Assembly: GCA_944322395.1 (NCBI GenBank)
Contig: CALUPA010000008.1
Coordinates: forward strand, 1-52,562
Direction of reading: 5' to 3'
DNA: 52,562 nt
Source: an uncultured Phocaeicola sp.
GTDB taxonomy: Bacteria > Bacteroidota > Bacteroidia > Bacteroidales > Bacteroidaceae
Part shown: piece after piece, positions 1 through 10,345 of the stretch
Position numbering within the stretch: the stretch's first letter is position 1
Layout of the letters: each line of letters starts with the position of its first letter
The notes under the pieces: generated by a model
Seen by the model: the letters and a program-made list of their open reading frames with translations, nothing else
Databases searched by the model: none
What the model was told of the DNA's origin: nothing
Program-made: the position numbers and the translations under genes

Positions 1-108
1 CACCCCGATACTTACCGGAGATTTCAATGTGGAGAACACTGCATACGAGCGGTTGGAATAGCGTCTGAAACGCATAATCCAGCTGCTTTTCTGAATGTTT
101 TCTTTCAT
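1..108 (-). CDS. 5' end of a truncated gene, possibly a TonB-dependent receptor
   Basis: The first 36 codons of a leftward gene lie here; the rest is outside the window. The reading frame opens at an ATG at 106-108 and encodes a very basic N-terminus, with the stretch RFRRYSNRSYAVFSTL followed by a hydrophobic start (PVSIGV). From memory this Arg-rich 'RRWSRKSYAVF' style leader resembles the N-termini of a group of Bacteroides TonB-dependent receptors that includes BtuB-like proteins. That is recollection and was not tested by a search. A good -7 promoter motif sits about 35 bases upstream at 142-149, which supports the frame being a real gene start. Confidence 0.5.
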   Translation of the reverse strand, partial: MKENIQKSSWIMRFRRYSNRSYAVFSTLKSPVSIGV

Positions 109-141
109 TGGTTAATAATTAAATTGATTAAAAATGCCGGG

Positions 142-149
142 CAAAGATA
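142..149 (-). promoter_or_regulatory. Bacteroidota -7 promoter motif for the gene at 1-108
   Basis: Read on the minus strand this is TATCTTTG, a perfect match to the TAnnTTTG -7 consensus. It lies 34 bases ahead of the ATG at 108. No clear -33 TTTG was identified. Confidence 0.55.
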
Positions 150-194
150 CAAAAGATATTATATAAACCAATAATGTGTCAACCGCATGATAAA

Positions 195-241
195 AACTGT
201 GTCAGCAAAAAAGATCTACTATCATTCCTACTGACACAGTT
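195..241 (-). terminator. Hairpin terminator of the 265-10396 operon
   Basis: An 11-bp perfect stem (AACTGTGTCAG paired with CTGACACAGTT) encloses a 25-nt loop. Read leftward, the second arm is followed by a short T run. It starts 24 bases after the stop codon of the phosphoesterase gene that ends at 265, as expected for the operon's terminator. Confidence 0.65.
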
Positions 242-264
242 AAGTTTGTCTATTTATTATTTAA

Positions 265-1683
265 TCACTCTACTTTAATAGAGTCAACATATTTATTCCC
301 AAATCTATCTGTTACAACAATCTCAACCTTTTTTGCTCCCTTTGAAGGTTTAACAGAAAAGAAACAATAATCATTTGCCTGAGGAACTGTTCCTTTAGCT
401 TTCAACGTTCCATTAGCATGGTTTCTGCTAATATACATTGTATAATCAGGGTCTATAGAAGAGAATGATTTCATTTCGCCTTTATATTTTCCATCCTCTC
501 TCCATTCCACTTTCCATCCTTCGTCCCAGTTCCATACTTTTACGCAAAGTTCATCAACATGACCAGGGAAAGTACCAATTGGATAAACTTTCATTTGATA
601 ATCTCTCGGCATACCCAATACTTTATAATGCCACTGCAATCCAATAGGAGTTGACTCAAATACTTGATACCCCATTGGTGTACCGTCATAGGCATATTTA
701 CATTCACCAAGCCACCATGCACCACCAATTGAAGCAACCATATGCTCCCTTACATTAGGACGTAGCAAAATATTCGAGTGAATATGTGTATGCCCGGTAA
801 GAATAGATACTTCATAATCCTTAAGTATCTCCATCAATTCTTCTACACCTTCCAAAGTTCTGTCAAAATAATATATATAGGCTGGAGCATGCATAGCAAC
901 AAACACATGTGAACCTTTCGGTATATATTCAACATACTTTCTAACCCATTGAAGCTGGTCGGTTGTTATTTTTTCATCATACTTACGATTGCCTTTATAG
1001 TCTATATTGTCAAGTACAATATAATAATCACGGCCCATATTGAAGGCATAGTAATTAGGACCAAAAAACTCTTTATAAACAAGTTCACTCTTTTTGTTGT
1101 CACTGAAATACTCTTCATGATCGTGATTTCCAATTACTGGATAAACTGGATATCCCAAGCTTTTCAAGTTATTCTTGAACCTGCCATAAGTTTCCTGATT
1201 GTCCCATACCATATCACCAAGCAATATAGCCGCTACAGGAATACTTCTGTCCATAAATTCCCTGCCATAGTTTCTCAAATCTGGGATAGCCTCATTTTCC
1301 ATTCTAAGATATGCAGTATCATTGCCCGGCTGAGTATCTCCAACAGCAAACATTGTATATCTACCTTGTGGAACACTAAATTCGAAAAGTTCAAAATCAT
1401 GTTTCTTTGCCGAAACCGACTTATAAAAACAAGGCGTTCCTGTAGAATAAGAAGCTACATAACCTGAAGGAGTCACCACATAAATGAAATCAGATAAAGA
1501 GGTATCTGTATCAAGTTTGTAGTTCCCAAGAGAATCTGTAGTTGTAAAGTTCACTCCATCTGTAACTACAACCTCACTTATTCCCTTTTTTCCACAAAAC
1601 ACTTTACCTGTTATCTCTTTTGCGCAAACATTTATACTGTTTGCCAAAAGAATAAAACTCAAAAAATATATATTGCGATTCAT
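265..1683 (-). CDS. Secreted calcineurin-like metallophosphoesterase
   Basis: Predicted exported phosphoesterase of 472 residues that hydrolyses a phosphomono- or phosphodiester with a two-metal centre. A signal peptide occupies about residues 1-21. An N-terminal beta-sandwich (about 22-105, with TDGVNFTTTDSLGNY) is followed by the calcineurin-like core and a C-terminal beta domain from about 330. Metal motifs are visible in order: GDTQ, GDMVWD, GNHDHE, an AMHAP histidine and GHTH. Motif I is DxQ and not the usual DxH. The signature GASIGGAWW near residue 320 is shared with the proteins at 8378 and 29511, so the three are one family. It is the last gene of the SusC/D operon, 23 bases after the BACON lipoprotein gene. 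The substrate is unknown. Confidence 0.85.
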   Translation of the reverse strand: MNRNIYFLSFILLANSINVCAKEITGKVFCGKKGISEVVVTDGVNFTTTDSLGNYKLDTDTSLSDFIYVVTPSGYVASYSTGTPCFYKSVSAKKHDFELFEFSVPQGRYTMFAVGDTQPGNDTAYLRMENEAIPDLRNYGREFMDRSIPVAAILLGDMVWDNQETYGRFKNNLKSLGYPVYPVIGNHDHEEYFSDNKKSELVYKEFFGPNYYAFNMGRDYYIVLDNIDYKGNRKYDEKITTDQLQWVRKYVEYIPKGSHVFVAMHAPAYIYYFDRTLEGVEELMEILKDYEVSILTGHTHIHSNILLRPNVREHMVASIGGAWWLGECKYAYDGTPMGYQVFESTPIGLQWHYKVLGMPRDYQMKVYPIGTFPGHVDELCVKVWNWDEGWKVEWREDGKYKGEMKSFSSIDPDYTMYISRNHANGTLKAKGTVPQANDYCFFSVKPSKGAKKVEIVVTDRFGNKYVDSIKVE

Positions 1684-1706
1684 TTGTTAATCATCTAAAT
1701 TTAAAA

Positions 1707-3218
1707 TCATCTTACCTGAACAAGTTTGATATTGTCAATAAACCAACGTTTGTAGACAGAACTTCCTGTTGTATCTTTATTATCACCCCAACCGTCAGAC
1801 TTTATACTTATTCGCGTATCTTTTGTTATTTCAATTCCTTCAATAACAATTTCAGCATGTAACCACTCAAGCTTGTCGACAGTATCTACAAAACTATGTC
1901 CAATAGGTTCCAATTCTGTTACATCACTTCCATTTGTAATAGAAACAATAATGTTCACAGGGTCGAATTTTCTTGTTCCTCCAACCATAGGAGCCCAATC
2001 GAAAGATAACTTCAATTTTGGGTTTTCCAGAATATTATCTATTGAAGGCAAAGTTAAACCAGCCTGATAATCTGTCTTACCGAATTTAAGATAACAATCC
2101 TGTAAATAAATTGCATTTCCCGGAATCTGTTCCAGACCATATCCACGAGCCAACAAAGCTTCAGACGCCAATTGTCCTTCAGGATTCTTTGCCGAATATA
2201 TCTGCGGTGCACTACCAGAACCATCATTCTCTACCGTCTGTCCCGCACCACTATTCTCTGCCCATGGTTTTAACCATTCGAAATCCTCAGAGAAGAATAT
2301 AATTTCTGATACTCCATCGTCAACTACCGATTCAAGAACAATTCTTACTGTTGGAGCAGCCGTTCCTGCATAATAACCTTTTATTATTACATAATGACCA
2401 TTCAATGAACTTAAATCATTCTCTTCTGGAACATCAATTAAAGATACTGAATTAACAGCACCATCTATTGTTATTACATTGTTCAACAAGACTCCCCTAA
2501 GAGTAATATATTCCCTCTTATCTGAAGTGAAAGAATCTATTTTATCAGTAATATCAACTGGTTGTACATAGTTTATCTCATTATTTTCTGATAACACCGT
2601 AACATTATCGCAGATTATACTAGACAGTTTATATGTATCAGATTCTTTTGTTCCCATAATATAAACTTCATCACCAACCTTGATATTCTCAGATGTCTCA
2701 ATATAAATGTTATTGGCTGCATCAGTATCTGTAATCATACCACCTGAAGAAGTTACAGCAGAAACATACGCATTTGGAACTATAACAACCGTACCATCTT
2801 CCAAAGACACTGCATCAGATACAGAATACTCCTTACAGTCACGATATTTATCTCCCTCTTGAGTAACTTTCACCTCAGCCCTACTTGCTAGTGTGCTTCC
2901 CCTGAAAACAACTGTTGCATTTCTAGGATTGTCCATCGAACCATCTCTCATATTTTCAGATACAGCTATAGTAACTTCCGTAGTACCTGAACCTGTAGTA
3001 GGAGTTACTGTAATCCACTCAGGAAGTTCTTCCATGAACCATTCAGCATCAGAATATACTGTTATCATTTTTTCTGCAGGTTTCTGAGCTGGAAAATCCA
3101 AAGAACTTGTACTTGATAGAACTGCACGTGCCACATTATCTTCTTCTTTGCTACAGCCACAAAGTAAAGTAATCATAAGACACAAAGCCAATGTAAATAA
3201 TTTATTTATTAGTTTCAT
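1707..3218 (-). CDS. BACON-domain surface lipoprotein
   Basis: Lipoprotein of 503 residues with lipobox LLCGC followed by SKEED, an acidic tract that in Bacteroides favours export to the cell surface. Visible domains: a BACON Ig-like domain at about 35-122 (with AEWFMEELPEWITVTPTTG and ending VKVTQEGDKY), a middle beta-rich domain at about 130-310 resembling the DUF5689/OB-type domains of Bacteroidota surface proteins, and a C-terminal jelly-roll of the 'choice-of-anchor J' type starting at FFSEDFEWLKPW. BACON domains are usually carbohydrate- or mucin-binding modules, so this is probably the locus-specific surface ligand-binding protein that takes the place of SusE/F. It lies 30 bases after the SusD gene and 23 before the phosphoesterase gene. 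Confidence 0.8.
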   Translation of the reverse strand: MKLINKLFTLALCLMITLLCGCSKEEDNVARAVLSSTSSLDFPAQKPAEKMITVYSDAEWFMEELPEWITVTPTTGSGTTEVTIAVSENMRDGSMDNPRNATVVFRGSTLASRAEVKVTQEGDKYRDCKEYSVSDAVSLEDGTVVIVPNAYVSAVTSSGGMITDTDAANNIYIETSENIKVGDEVYIMGTKESDTYKLSSIICDNVTVLSENNEINYVQPVDITDKIDSFTSDKREYITLRGVLLNNVITIDGAVNSVSLIDVPEENDLSSLNGHYVIIKGYYAGTAAPTVRIVLESVVDDGVSEIIFFSEDFEWLKPWAENSGAGQTVENDGSGSAPQIYSAKNPEGQLASEALLARGYGLEQIPGNAIYLQDCYLKFGKTDYQAGLTLPSIDNILENPKLKLSFDWAPMVGGTRKFDPVNIIVSITNGSDVTELEPIGHSFVDTVDKLEWLHAEIVIEGIEITKDTRISIKSDGWGDNKDTTGSSVYKRWFIDNIKLVQVR

Positions 3219-3248
3219 AATAGTCTATTATTATATATTTATATACTT

Positions 3249-5057
3249 TTAGAAAGAAAGTCCATCATTCCAGCCAGGGTTCTGAGTAAGATTAGGATTC
3301 AATGACCTTTCATTTATTGGTATTGGATATAAATAATCTCTCTCCTGAGAGAACTGAGTCCTACTTATATTTTTATGATAAAATACATATCCCTCATTAT
3401 CATCAGTAAGCATGATATCTTTTCCTATTTCATATACCTGAACACCAGCCTGAGCTTCAGGTTTAGAAGTTCCATTAGAATACAGAATAACGTCTGCAAC
3501 ATCATCACCTGTCAAATCATAATTACCAGGGCCTGGGAAATACATTCCATACAACTCCTGGTCTATACAACTACCAGCTTTCCATCTTACAAGGTCATCA
3601 AATCTGAATCCCTCTTGTGAAAGTTCTATAGCACGTTCTCTTCTTATCTCAAGTATAACACCTTTATTATCACCTGTCACATTTGGATATCCTGTCTCCT
3701 CAGAAGAAAGATATCTGTCTGGATTAGCATTTGCATTATCCATTGATAAACCAGGCATACCAACACGTTTTCTGATTTCATTAATAGATATATCAATATC
3801 ATCCTGAGTAAGAGTTCCAAGTTCTGCTTTAGCTTCTGCATAATTCAAAAGAACCTCTGCATATCTATATACAGGAAGGTCACATGTAGACCTGTCGTTT
3901 CTATCTACGTTACCTCCAGAAGCCGTAGGCTCCTGAACGAATTTAATTGGCTGATAGCCAGTCACACTAACAGAAAAATCTGGAGCTAAAACTGTTGTTT
4001 CACCTATTCTGGTATATCCTGGAGTACGTATACTCTGAGACAAACGAGGATCACGATCCTTCATTTCCTCCTTAAAAGTCATTTCCTGCCATCCGGTCTT
4101 GTCTGTAAATGCCGTTCCATCCTTCATAAGATAAGTATTTACCATTTTCTTTGTCAATCCAGGCCTTCCCTGAGTAGGAACAAGTGTATGTGCAGTTGCA
4201 TTGTGATAAATCTGCAATCCGTAGTCAAATTTTATTGCAAGTATGTATTCATCTGTATTGGCATCCTCGCTTGCAAAAAGCATCATATAATCCGTATCAG
4301 GATTACCTGTAGAATATAGTTTATAAGGACCGTTATCTATAATATCTTTAGCTGCTTTGGCTGCCAAATCAAGATAATAAGTATATGTATTACCCTCAAT
4401 ATTCACCTGATGATATTTTCTATATGTACCCTCATAAAGACAGAACTGAGCCTTCAGAGCCAATGCAGCCCATTTATTTACACGGAAAGGACTACTTTTT
4501 TCTTCATCCCTATCAGGTAGATTTTCTATGGCATAATCAATGTCATTTATCATATTTGTCATCACAAGCTCTCTTGAATCGCGAGGCTTATAAAGAGCCT
4601 CATCATCAGATCCCAACTCTACATCATACCAAGGAACATCGCCAAATCTTTTAACCTTTTCAAAATAGAAATAAGCCCTGAAGAAACGTGTAAGAGCTGT
4701 ATATTTAACAACTGCATCAGCATCATCACATTGATTTACATAAGCCAATAATGTATTCATCTTACGTAAATCCGTCCAGGTCCATCCACCTCCCGATGCA
4801 GGAACAACCCTCTTTGTACCTCCAAGCATCTCGTCAGAAAGGGTTTGCTGTATATATAAGTCGCTTTGATCGTCATAAGGCGATTTATCCAACAGATTAT
4901 TATAGAAAGAGTTACTGAAAAGCTGTAAGTCTGTCTCAGTTTTAAAGTAATCCGTTTGAGTAATATCACTCATAGGACTGAGATTTAATAAATCATCACA
5001 CGAAGTTAGTCCAAGTGATAAAGCTATTATTGCTATGATATTTCGTTTCATTTTCAT
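3249..5057 (-). CDS. SusD/RagB-family surface nutrient-binding lipoprotein
   Basis: The 602-residue protein has the SusD hallmarks. The signal peptide ends in a lipobox (LGLTSCDD), an early stretch reads LNLSPMSDITQTDYFKTE, a TPR-like helical core includes the FFRAYFYFEKVKRFGDVPW segment, and the C-terminus reads YLYPIPINERSLNPNLTQNP. SusD proteins cap the extracellular face of their SusC partner and bind the substrate for import. The partner is encoded immediately upstream, 21 bases away. At 602 residues it is somewhat longer than classical SusD, which is normal for the family. The ligand is not deducible from sequence. Confidence 0.95.
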   Translation of the reverse strand: MKMKRNIIAIIALSLGLTSCDDLLNLSPMSDITQTDYFKTETDLQLFSNSFYNNLLDKSPYDDQSDLYIQQTLSDEMLGGTKRVVPASGGGWTWTDLRKMNTLLAYVNQCDDADAVVKYTALTRFFRAYFYFEKVKRFGDVPWYDVELGSDDEALYKPRDSRELVMTNMINDIDYAIENLPDRDEEKSSPFRVNKWAALALKAQFCLYEGTYRKYHQVNIEGNTYTYYLDLAAKAAKDIIDNGPYKLYSTGNPDTDYMMLFASEDANTDEYILAIKFDYGLQIYHNATAHTLVPTQGRPGLTKKMVNTYLMKDGTAFTDKTGWQEMTFKEEMKDRDPRLSQSIRTPGYTRIGETTVLAPDFSVSVTGYQPIKFVQEPTASGGNVDRNDRSTCDLPVYRYAEVLLNYAEAKAELGTLTQDDIDISINEIRKRVGMPGLSMDNANANPDRYLSSEETGYPNVTGDNKGVILEIRRERAIELSQEGFRFDDLVRWKAGSCIDQELYGMYFPGPGNYDLTGDDVADVILYSNGTSKPEAQAGVQVYEIGKDIMLTDDNEGYVFYHKNISRTQFSQERDYLYPIPINERSLNPNLTQNPGWNDGLSF

Positions 5058-5078
5058 TAGTTTTATTTTTTATACTTC

Positions 5079-8000
5079 TTAGAATGTTATGTCAAGGCCA
5101 AACATGAATGTCTTTGACCAAGGGTAATAAGCATTGTTATAAGCATCACTTCTGTCAAGAGCTGCTTCTGGATCGATATATTTAGTATGCTTCTTCAATG
5201 GAGACCAATAACATAAGTTCTCACCTGAAAAATATATACGAGCCTGTTCTATTCCTATTTTCTTGCTCAATCTCACAGGGACAGTATAGCCTACTGTAAG
5301 GTTTTTCAAACGCATATATCTGATATTCTGAAGATATCTGTCATTAACCTTACTCAAAGGACCTGATGTAGCCGAATATGCCATAGGACGAGTGAAATAA
5401 GCATCCGGATTATCTTCAGCCCATACTTCATCGAGGAAATCTTCCTGAAGGAAAGTCAGATAAGGATAAGAATATGGTCCCCAGAACTGCATTGCCTGAC
5501 CTGTAGGATACCAATAGTGATTTCCTGTTCCCTGGAAGAACACAGAAGCGTCAAAACCATACCAACTTACACTTGCATTAAAACCATATGACAAACTTGG
5601 CAGAGAATTTCCCAATATTTTACGGTCGCCCGGATTATCCACAGAGTTTGCGCCAATTCCAAGAACATCATCTCCATCCAAGTCAAGGAACTTCAAGTCT
5701 CCTGCCTGCCATCCACCGGTTACACGATTATTGATATAACTCAAATCCACCTCTTGAGCATAAGCCTGAGCTTCCTCTGTTGTAGCAAATAAACCATCGG
5801 TAACGAATCCCCAGATTTCACCTAAACGCATCCCTTCGTAATATGTTTTTGCAAACGTTTTGTCTTTGTTATCATATTTAGTAATATAGCTCTTATAATT
5901 ACTGATATTAAAACCAACACTATACTCAAACGGACTGTCTATTATAGAGAATTGGTCTCTCCAGTTGACTGCAAGTTCATATCCTCTTGTCTGCAAATCT
6001 GCAGTATTCATATCAGGAACACTTGCTCCATACACAGCAGGCAATTCTATACCATCTGTCAACATATTCAGTGTATTTCTCACATAACCATCAAATGTTA
6101 CATTCAGTCTATTTCCAAACATTGACAAATCAAGACCTAAATCCCATTGCTGAGAAGTTTCCCAAGTCAAATCAGAGGATACTGGTGCACCTAATGTTGA
6201 GTATTTAGCCATAGAACTACCTTCACCAAAAGAATACGCGGCAAAATCACTTATAGAAACCAATCGCATGTATGTATAATAAGAAGAAACATTCTGATTA
6301 CCAAGACTACCGAAAGATGCTCTTAACTTCAAATTATCTACATTTTCAGACAAAGGTTTGAAAAATGGTTCTTCCGAAATACGCCATCCTAGTGAACCGG
6401 AAGGGAAGAATCCCCATCTGCTACCTTGCGCAAATCTTGATGTACCATCATAACGTCCACTTACTTCGAACAGATATCTTCCGGCATAATCATAGTTAAT
6501 ACGGCCGAAGAAACCGGCTAAAGCATATGCATTCTGAGAGCCGTCTACTCCTGTTATAACCTCACCTTCTGAGTTTTGTCCTACCAAGTTAAAATCATCA
6601 AGTGATGTTGAAGAAAGATTCTCTCCATACGCAGAAATATTCTTCAATCTCATTGTCTCATAGTTAAAACCTATAACGCCTGAAAGGTGATGTACTTCAT
6701 TAAATGTATCATCATAATTTGCAAAAACATTTGCTGAATAATAGTTACGTGTATTCACAGATTCATCCAAACGATTTGCACCGGCTCCTGTTGCATACGA
6801 ACCTAGTTCTGCATCAGGATATTCACGATAATACAATACATTAGAACGGCTCGTATTTCGAGTCTGATACAAACGATAAGTAAAATCTGCAGTAAAACTT
6901 AAAGGTTTTATAGGAGTGATAACCAATCGTGAAGTATTTGAAAAGTCATTTGTACGGTCTACATTCCTATGAGATCCTTCTCCAAGCATAATATGACGAC
7001 CATTTGCTACCTTATAATTAAGGTATGGTGTGCTATATAACCATGAACCATCAGGATTTTTCATCGGGAAACAGGCCAAAGCATGACGGGCGCCATATGC
7101 AATGGTGTTTTCAACACTTCCATCACCCTGGAATGAATACTGTGATCCATAGAAAGATGTATTATTAGTGAAATTTGCCCATTTATTGATTCTCATATCA
7201 ATTTTAGAACGCAAATTATACTTATTATAAATATCAGGATTTTCCTTAAGCATACCTTTCTGATAATTATATGCACCAGACACCATATACTTTACATCCT
7301 TATTTCCACCACTTATAGATACATTATGCTGCTGAACCGGACGATTATCGTTATACAACATATGCCACCAGTCATAGTTTCCATAATATACCCATTGCTT
7401 ACGTCCGTTACGTTCATCAATGACAGTCCATGGACGATCAGGATTCTCTGTCTTGTCATTGACACGGGCCAACAGTTGCTGCATGTCATAATCAGTATAG
7501 TCAACATACAATCCACCATTCTCAGCCTTCCAGAATTTATTTATTGTATATACAGACCAGTAACCTGTATCCTCATAATCTGTTGAAGTAGTAGGTGCCT
7601 CCCATCCTAAACGGCCACTATATCTTACTGTAGCCTTGCCATCCTGTTCTGCACCTGATTTGGTTGTTATCAATATAACACCAAAAGCAGCACGGGCACC
7701 ATAAACAGCTGCTGCAGAAGCATCCTTTATTACAGAAATTGATTCTACGTCGTTGGGATTTACTCTACTCATATCACCTACCGCTCCATCTATCAATACC
7801 AATGGATCAGAGCTGTTAATTGAAGTTACACCTCGGACATTTATGGCTGCAGAACTTCCAGGAACTCCGGATGAAGTAGTAACATTAAGTCCCGGTACTG
7901 AACCTTGCAACATGTTTGTCAAAGAATGGGAAACTCTGTTCTCAAGTTTCTCACTACCTACAGTAGTTATAGCACCTGTAAGGTTAACTTTCTTTTGTGT

Positions 8001-8348
8001 ACCGTATCCAACAACTACAGCTTCTTCAAGCATAATTGCATCTTCCTGCATATAAACTATTATATTATTCTCTCCAGGCTTCACCTCTATTTTCTGCGTA
8101 AGATATCCCACATAGGACATGTGAAGTGTAGTTACTTTTCCCACAGGAACATTAACCTGAAACGTTCCATCATCAGAGGTTATTGTACCCATTGTTGTAC
8201 CGGCAACCTGAATAGAAACCCCAATAAGAGGTTCTTTAAGATTATCCATTACCTTTCCGGATAAAACTCTGTTCTGCCCTAATGCAACTGTAATGTTACT
8301 CATAAGAAGCACAAACAAGAGTAAAAAATACGCTTTGAAAACTTTCAT
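5079..8348 (-). CDS. SusC/RagA-family TonB-dependent outer-membrane transporter
   Basis: The 1089-residue protein begins with a signal peptide (about 1-24). A carboxypeptidase-regulatory-like domain follows at about 27-110 (VLSGKVMDNLKEPLIGVSI), then a TonB-box-like segment EEAVVVGYGTQKK. The plug carries the SusC motif NVRGVTSINSSDPLVLIDG, and a long beta-barrel ends in an aromatic C-terminus (FMFGLDITF). It imports a ligand across the outer membrane using TonB energy, together with the SusD encoded next. No SusC-specific glycosidase genes lie in this operon. The neighbours are phosphoesterases, which is the basis for proposing a phosphorylated substrate. Confidence 0.95.
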   Translation of the reverse strand: MKVFKAYFLLLFVLLMSNITVALGQNRVLSGKVMDNLKEPLIGVSIQVAGTTMGTITSDDGTFQVNVPVGKVTTLHMSYVGYLTQKIEVKPGENNIIVYMQEDAIMLEEAVVVGYGTQKKVNLTGAITTVGSEKLENRVSHSLTNMLQGSVPGLNVTTSSGVPGSSAAINVRGVTSINSSDPLVLIDGAVGDMSRVNPNDVESISVIKDASAAAVYGARAAFGVILITTKSGAEQDGKATVRYSGRLGWEAPTTSTDYEDTGYWSVYTINKFWKAENGGLYVDYTDYDMQQLLARVNDKTENPDRPWTVIDERNGRKQWVYYGNYDWWHMLYNDNRPVQQHNVSISGGNKDVKYMVSGAYNYQKGMLKENPDIYNKYNLRSKIDMRINKWANFTNNTSFYGSQYSFQGDGSVENTIAYGARHALACFPMKNPDGSWLYSTPYLNYKVANGRHIMLGEGSHRNVDRTNDFSNTSRLVITPIKPLSFTADFTYRLYQTRNTSRSNVLYYREYPDAELGSYATGAGANRLDESVNTRNYYSANVFANYDDTFNEVHHLSGVIGFNYETMRLKNISAYGENLSSTSLDDFNLVGQNSEGEVITGVDGSQNAYALAGFFGRINYDYAGRYLFEVSGRYDGTSRFAQGSRWGFFPSGSLGWRISEEPFFKPLSENVDNLKLRASFGSLGNQNVSSYYTYMRLVSISDFAAYSFGEGSSMAKYSTLGAPVSSDLTWETSQQWDLGLDLSMFGNRLNVTFDGYVRNTLNMLTDGIELPAVYGASVPDMNTADLQTRGYELAVNWRDQFSIIDSPFEYSVGFNISNYKSYITKYDNKDKTFAKTYYEGMRLGEIWGFVTDGLFATTEEAQAYAQEVDLSYINNRVTGGWQAGDLKFLDLDGDDVLGIGANSVDNPGDRKILGNSLPSLSYGFNASVSWYGFDASVFFQGTGNHYWYPTGQAMQFWGPYSYPYLTFLQEDFLDEVWAEDNPDAYFTRPMAYSATSGPLSKVNDRYLQNIRYMRLKNLTVGYTVPVRLSKKIGIEQARIYFSGENLCYWSPLKKHTKYIDPEAALDRSDAYNNAYYPWSKTFMFGLDITF

Positions 8349-8377
8349 AATTTAATTCTTAAATAATAAATCTCATT

Positions 8378-10345
8378 TTATTTTGCTAGTCTATAATTGT
8401 CGATTGAAAAGTCTTTAGGACGTTGCATATTTTCAGTCCAGGTATTACCAAATTCATCCTGTACTTCTATACAAATGTCCATTTCTGCATTTTCTACATT
8501 TACCTTAAAGAAATGTGGAAATTGAGTTGTTATAAAATTAGGAACAGACGACAATGTTGAGGAATTAAATCTTTTGACTGTCATTGCTGCTATATGCAAA
8601 GGATCGAAAGCCCACACCTCCTCGACAGGCAACTTATTACCATACTCATCAGTCACTATAATCTTCCAACGTGAATTCCAGTTCCATATGTTTATCAATA
8701 CGTTATTATCATTATTTACCGGATAAGCATTTACATATTGCATAAACTTATTTTTTACTGATGAAGAGACATTTGATGGCATGTCTGGCACGTCACTTAA
8801 TGAAAAACTAACATTATTTAAATCATAACTACGGAACTGGTATGACACATCATGGCCTGTCGGTTTATATATCCATTCTATATCCTTATCTGATACATTC
8901 CAAATGGAATACCCTCCAGGTGTTCCATCCGGTGACAAATGTATACCTTCTGTCAAATATCCTGACCACCACCAGGATCCACACACAGCGCCTACATTGT
9001 GTTCATGAATATCGCGCCCACCTGTAATTGTATTTTCCGGAGTTACATTATAGTTATAATGTGTATGTCCAGTTACGAAATTAACCTTATAACCATCAAG
9101 GATATTAAATAATTGAGTAGTATTTGTTACATCATGGTCTATCTTGAAACCATTGGACTCGGATGGATAAAATACCTGAGCATGCATTATAACCACCAAT
9201 GGCACAGACTTATCAATATATGATAAATCCTTAACCAACCAGTCGAGCTGTTCAGATGAAATCTTTTTTTCATAATTACGTGAAGTAGTCCCATCATAAT
9301 TACTGCAATCAATATCGTCAAGAACAATATAATGAATCTTTCCTATATTGAATGAATAATAAGTAGGTGCAATATAGTCTACAAACTTCCCTGCAGCTTC
9401 AATATCCGAAGTTGCCTTATAATCATAATCATGATTACCGATAGTATGAAAAACCTGTAAATCCTTGAAATAGGTATTCATTGTGAAAAGATATTCTCCA
9501 AACTCATAGTTATTTGAATACCAATACAAATCCCAAGTCATATCTCCAAGAGTTATAGCATACATCCTTTCACCTTTATTCTGTTCTCTATAAAGGTTTA
9601 CATCTTCAACAAAATCCATAAACTGTTTTGTGTCATTTGTTCTATTTGCAAGATGCATATCGCCAAACATGAACACTTTATATGTGTCCTGATTTTCCAC
9701 TGATTTTAATGAGAAATCTATTCTTTCAGTAACATCAGAAGAGCCTTTGAGTTTTTTATAGAATTGTGGCAATATACCATCTGATAAAGCCTCATAATCA
9801 GCAGGTATAGACATGAAAACATAACCAAGCTTTTTCTTTGATTTCAACTGATAAATACCTTTGCTATTTGTACATGCTACTTCAAACCCATCAGAAACAA
9901 CTACCCCTTCTACAGGTCCCTTTTCAGAAGATATTACTCCATATATAGTTGTGTCCGGATCAGGAGTAAAATCCAAACCTTCAACAACATTTATATAAGT
10001 CTTGCCAATCTGTTTTTTCCTATCATCACGTTTTATATAAACAATATAATAACCGGCTTCTATATCTTCACTTAAACTTATAGTGAAGCTGTCTGCTGAT
10101 ATAGATACTATAGGGCAAACATATAAGATTCCACTTTCAGACTCTAAAAGAATATTATCTGTATCAAGCAAAGAATTTGTATTAATGTCAGAGAAAGTAT
10201 ATTGTCCACCTGAACTTACTTCTATTAATGAAGGTATTTCAAATCTTATATCAAAACTTTCATCTATTTCTGTAAAAGATGTATCACAGCCAAAACTAAT
10301 AAAAATAACAAAAAACGACACTAACACTTTAGCATACGAAAGCAT
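8378..10345 (-). CDS. Lipoprotein calcineurin-like phosphoesterase with extra N-terminal domain
   Basis: First gene of the SusC/D operon. I place the start at the ATG at 10345, because MLSYAKVLVSFFVIFISFGC is then a normal lipoprotein signal (lipobox SFGC). The in-frame ATG at 10396 would give 672 residues with an unusually long basic leader. After the lipobox there is an Ig/TIG-like domain (about 25-125), a beta-sandwich like that of the protein at 265 (TIYGVISSEKGPVEGVVVSD), the phosphoesterase core and a C-terminal beta domain. Metal motifs are GDMHL, GDMTWD, GNHDYD, MHAQ and GHTH, with a canonical DxH in motif I. It shares HEHNVGAVCGSWWW with its paralogues. Probably surface-attached; substrate unknown. 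Confidence 0.85.
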   Translation of the reverse strand: MLSYAKVLVSFFVIFISFGCDTSFTEIDESFDIRFEIPSLIEVSSGGQYTFSDINTNSLLDTDNILLESESGILYVCPIVSISADSFTISLSEDIEAGYYIVYIKRDDRKKQIGKTYINVVEGLDFTPDPDTTIYGVISSEKGPVEGVVVSDGFEVACTNSKGIYQLKSKKKLGYVFMSIPADYEALSDGILPQFYKKLKGSSDVTERIDFSLKSVENQDTYKVFMFGDMHLANRTNDTKQFMDFVEDVNLYREQNKGERMYAITLGDMTWDLYWYSNNYEFGEYLFTMNTYFKDLQVFHTIGNHDYDYKATSDIEAAGKFVDYIAPTYYSFNIGKIHYIVLDDIDCSNYDGTTSRNYEKKISSEQLDWLVKDLSYIDKSVPLVVIMHAQVFYPSESNGFKIDHDVTNTTQLFNILDGYKVNFVTGHTHYNYNVTPENTITGGRDIHEHNVGAVCGSWWWSGYLTEGIHLSPDGTPGGYSIWNVSDKDIEWIYKPTGHDVSYQFRSYDLNNVSFSLSDVPDMPSNVSSSVKNKFMQYVNAYPVNNDNNVLINIWNWNSRWKIIVTDEYGNKLPVEEVWAFDPLHIAAMTVKRFNSSTLSSVPNFITTQFPHFFKVNVENAEMDICIEVQDEFGNTWTENMQRPKDFSIDNYRLAK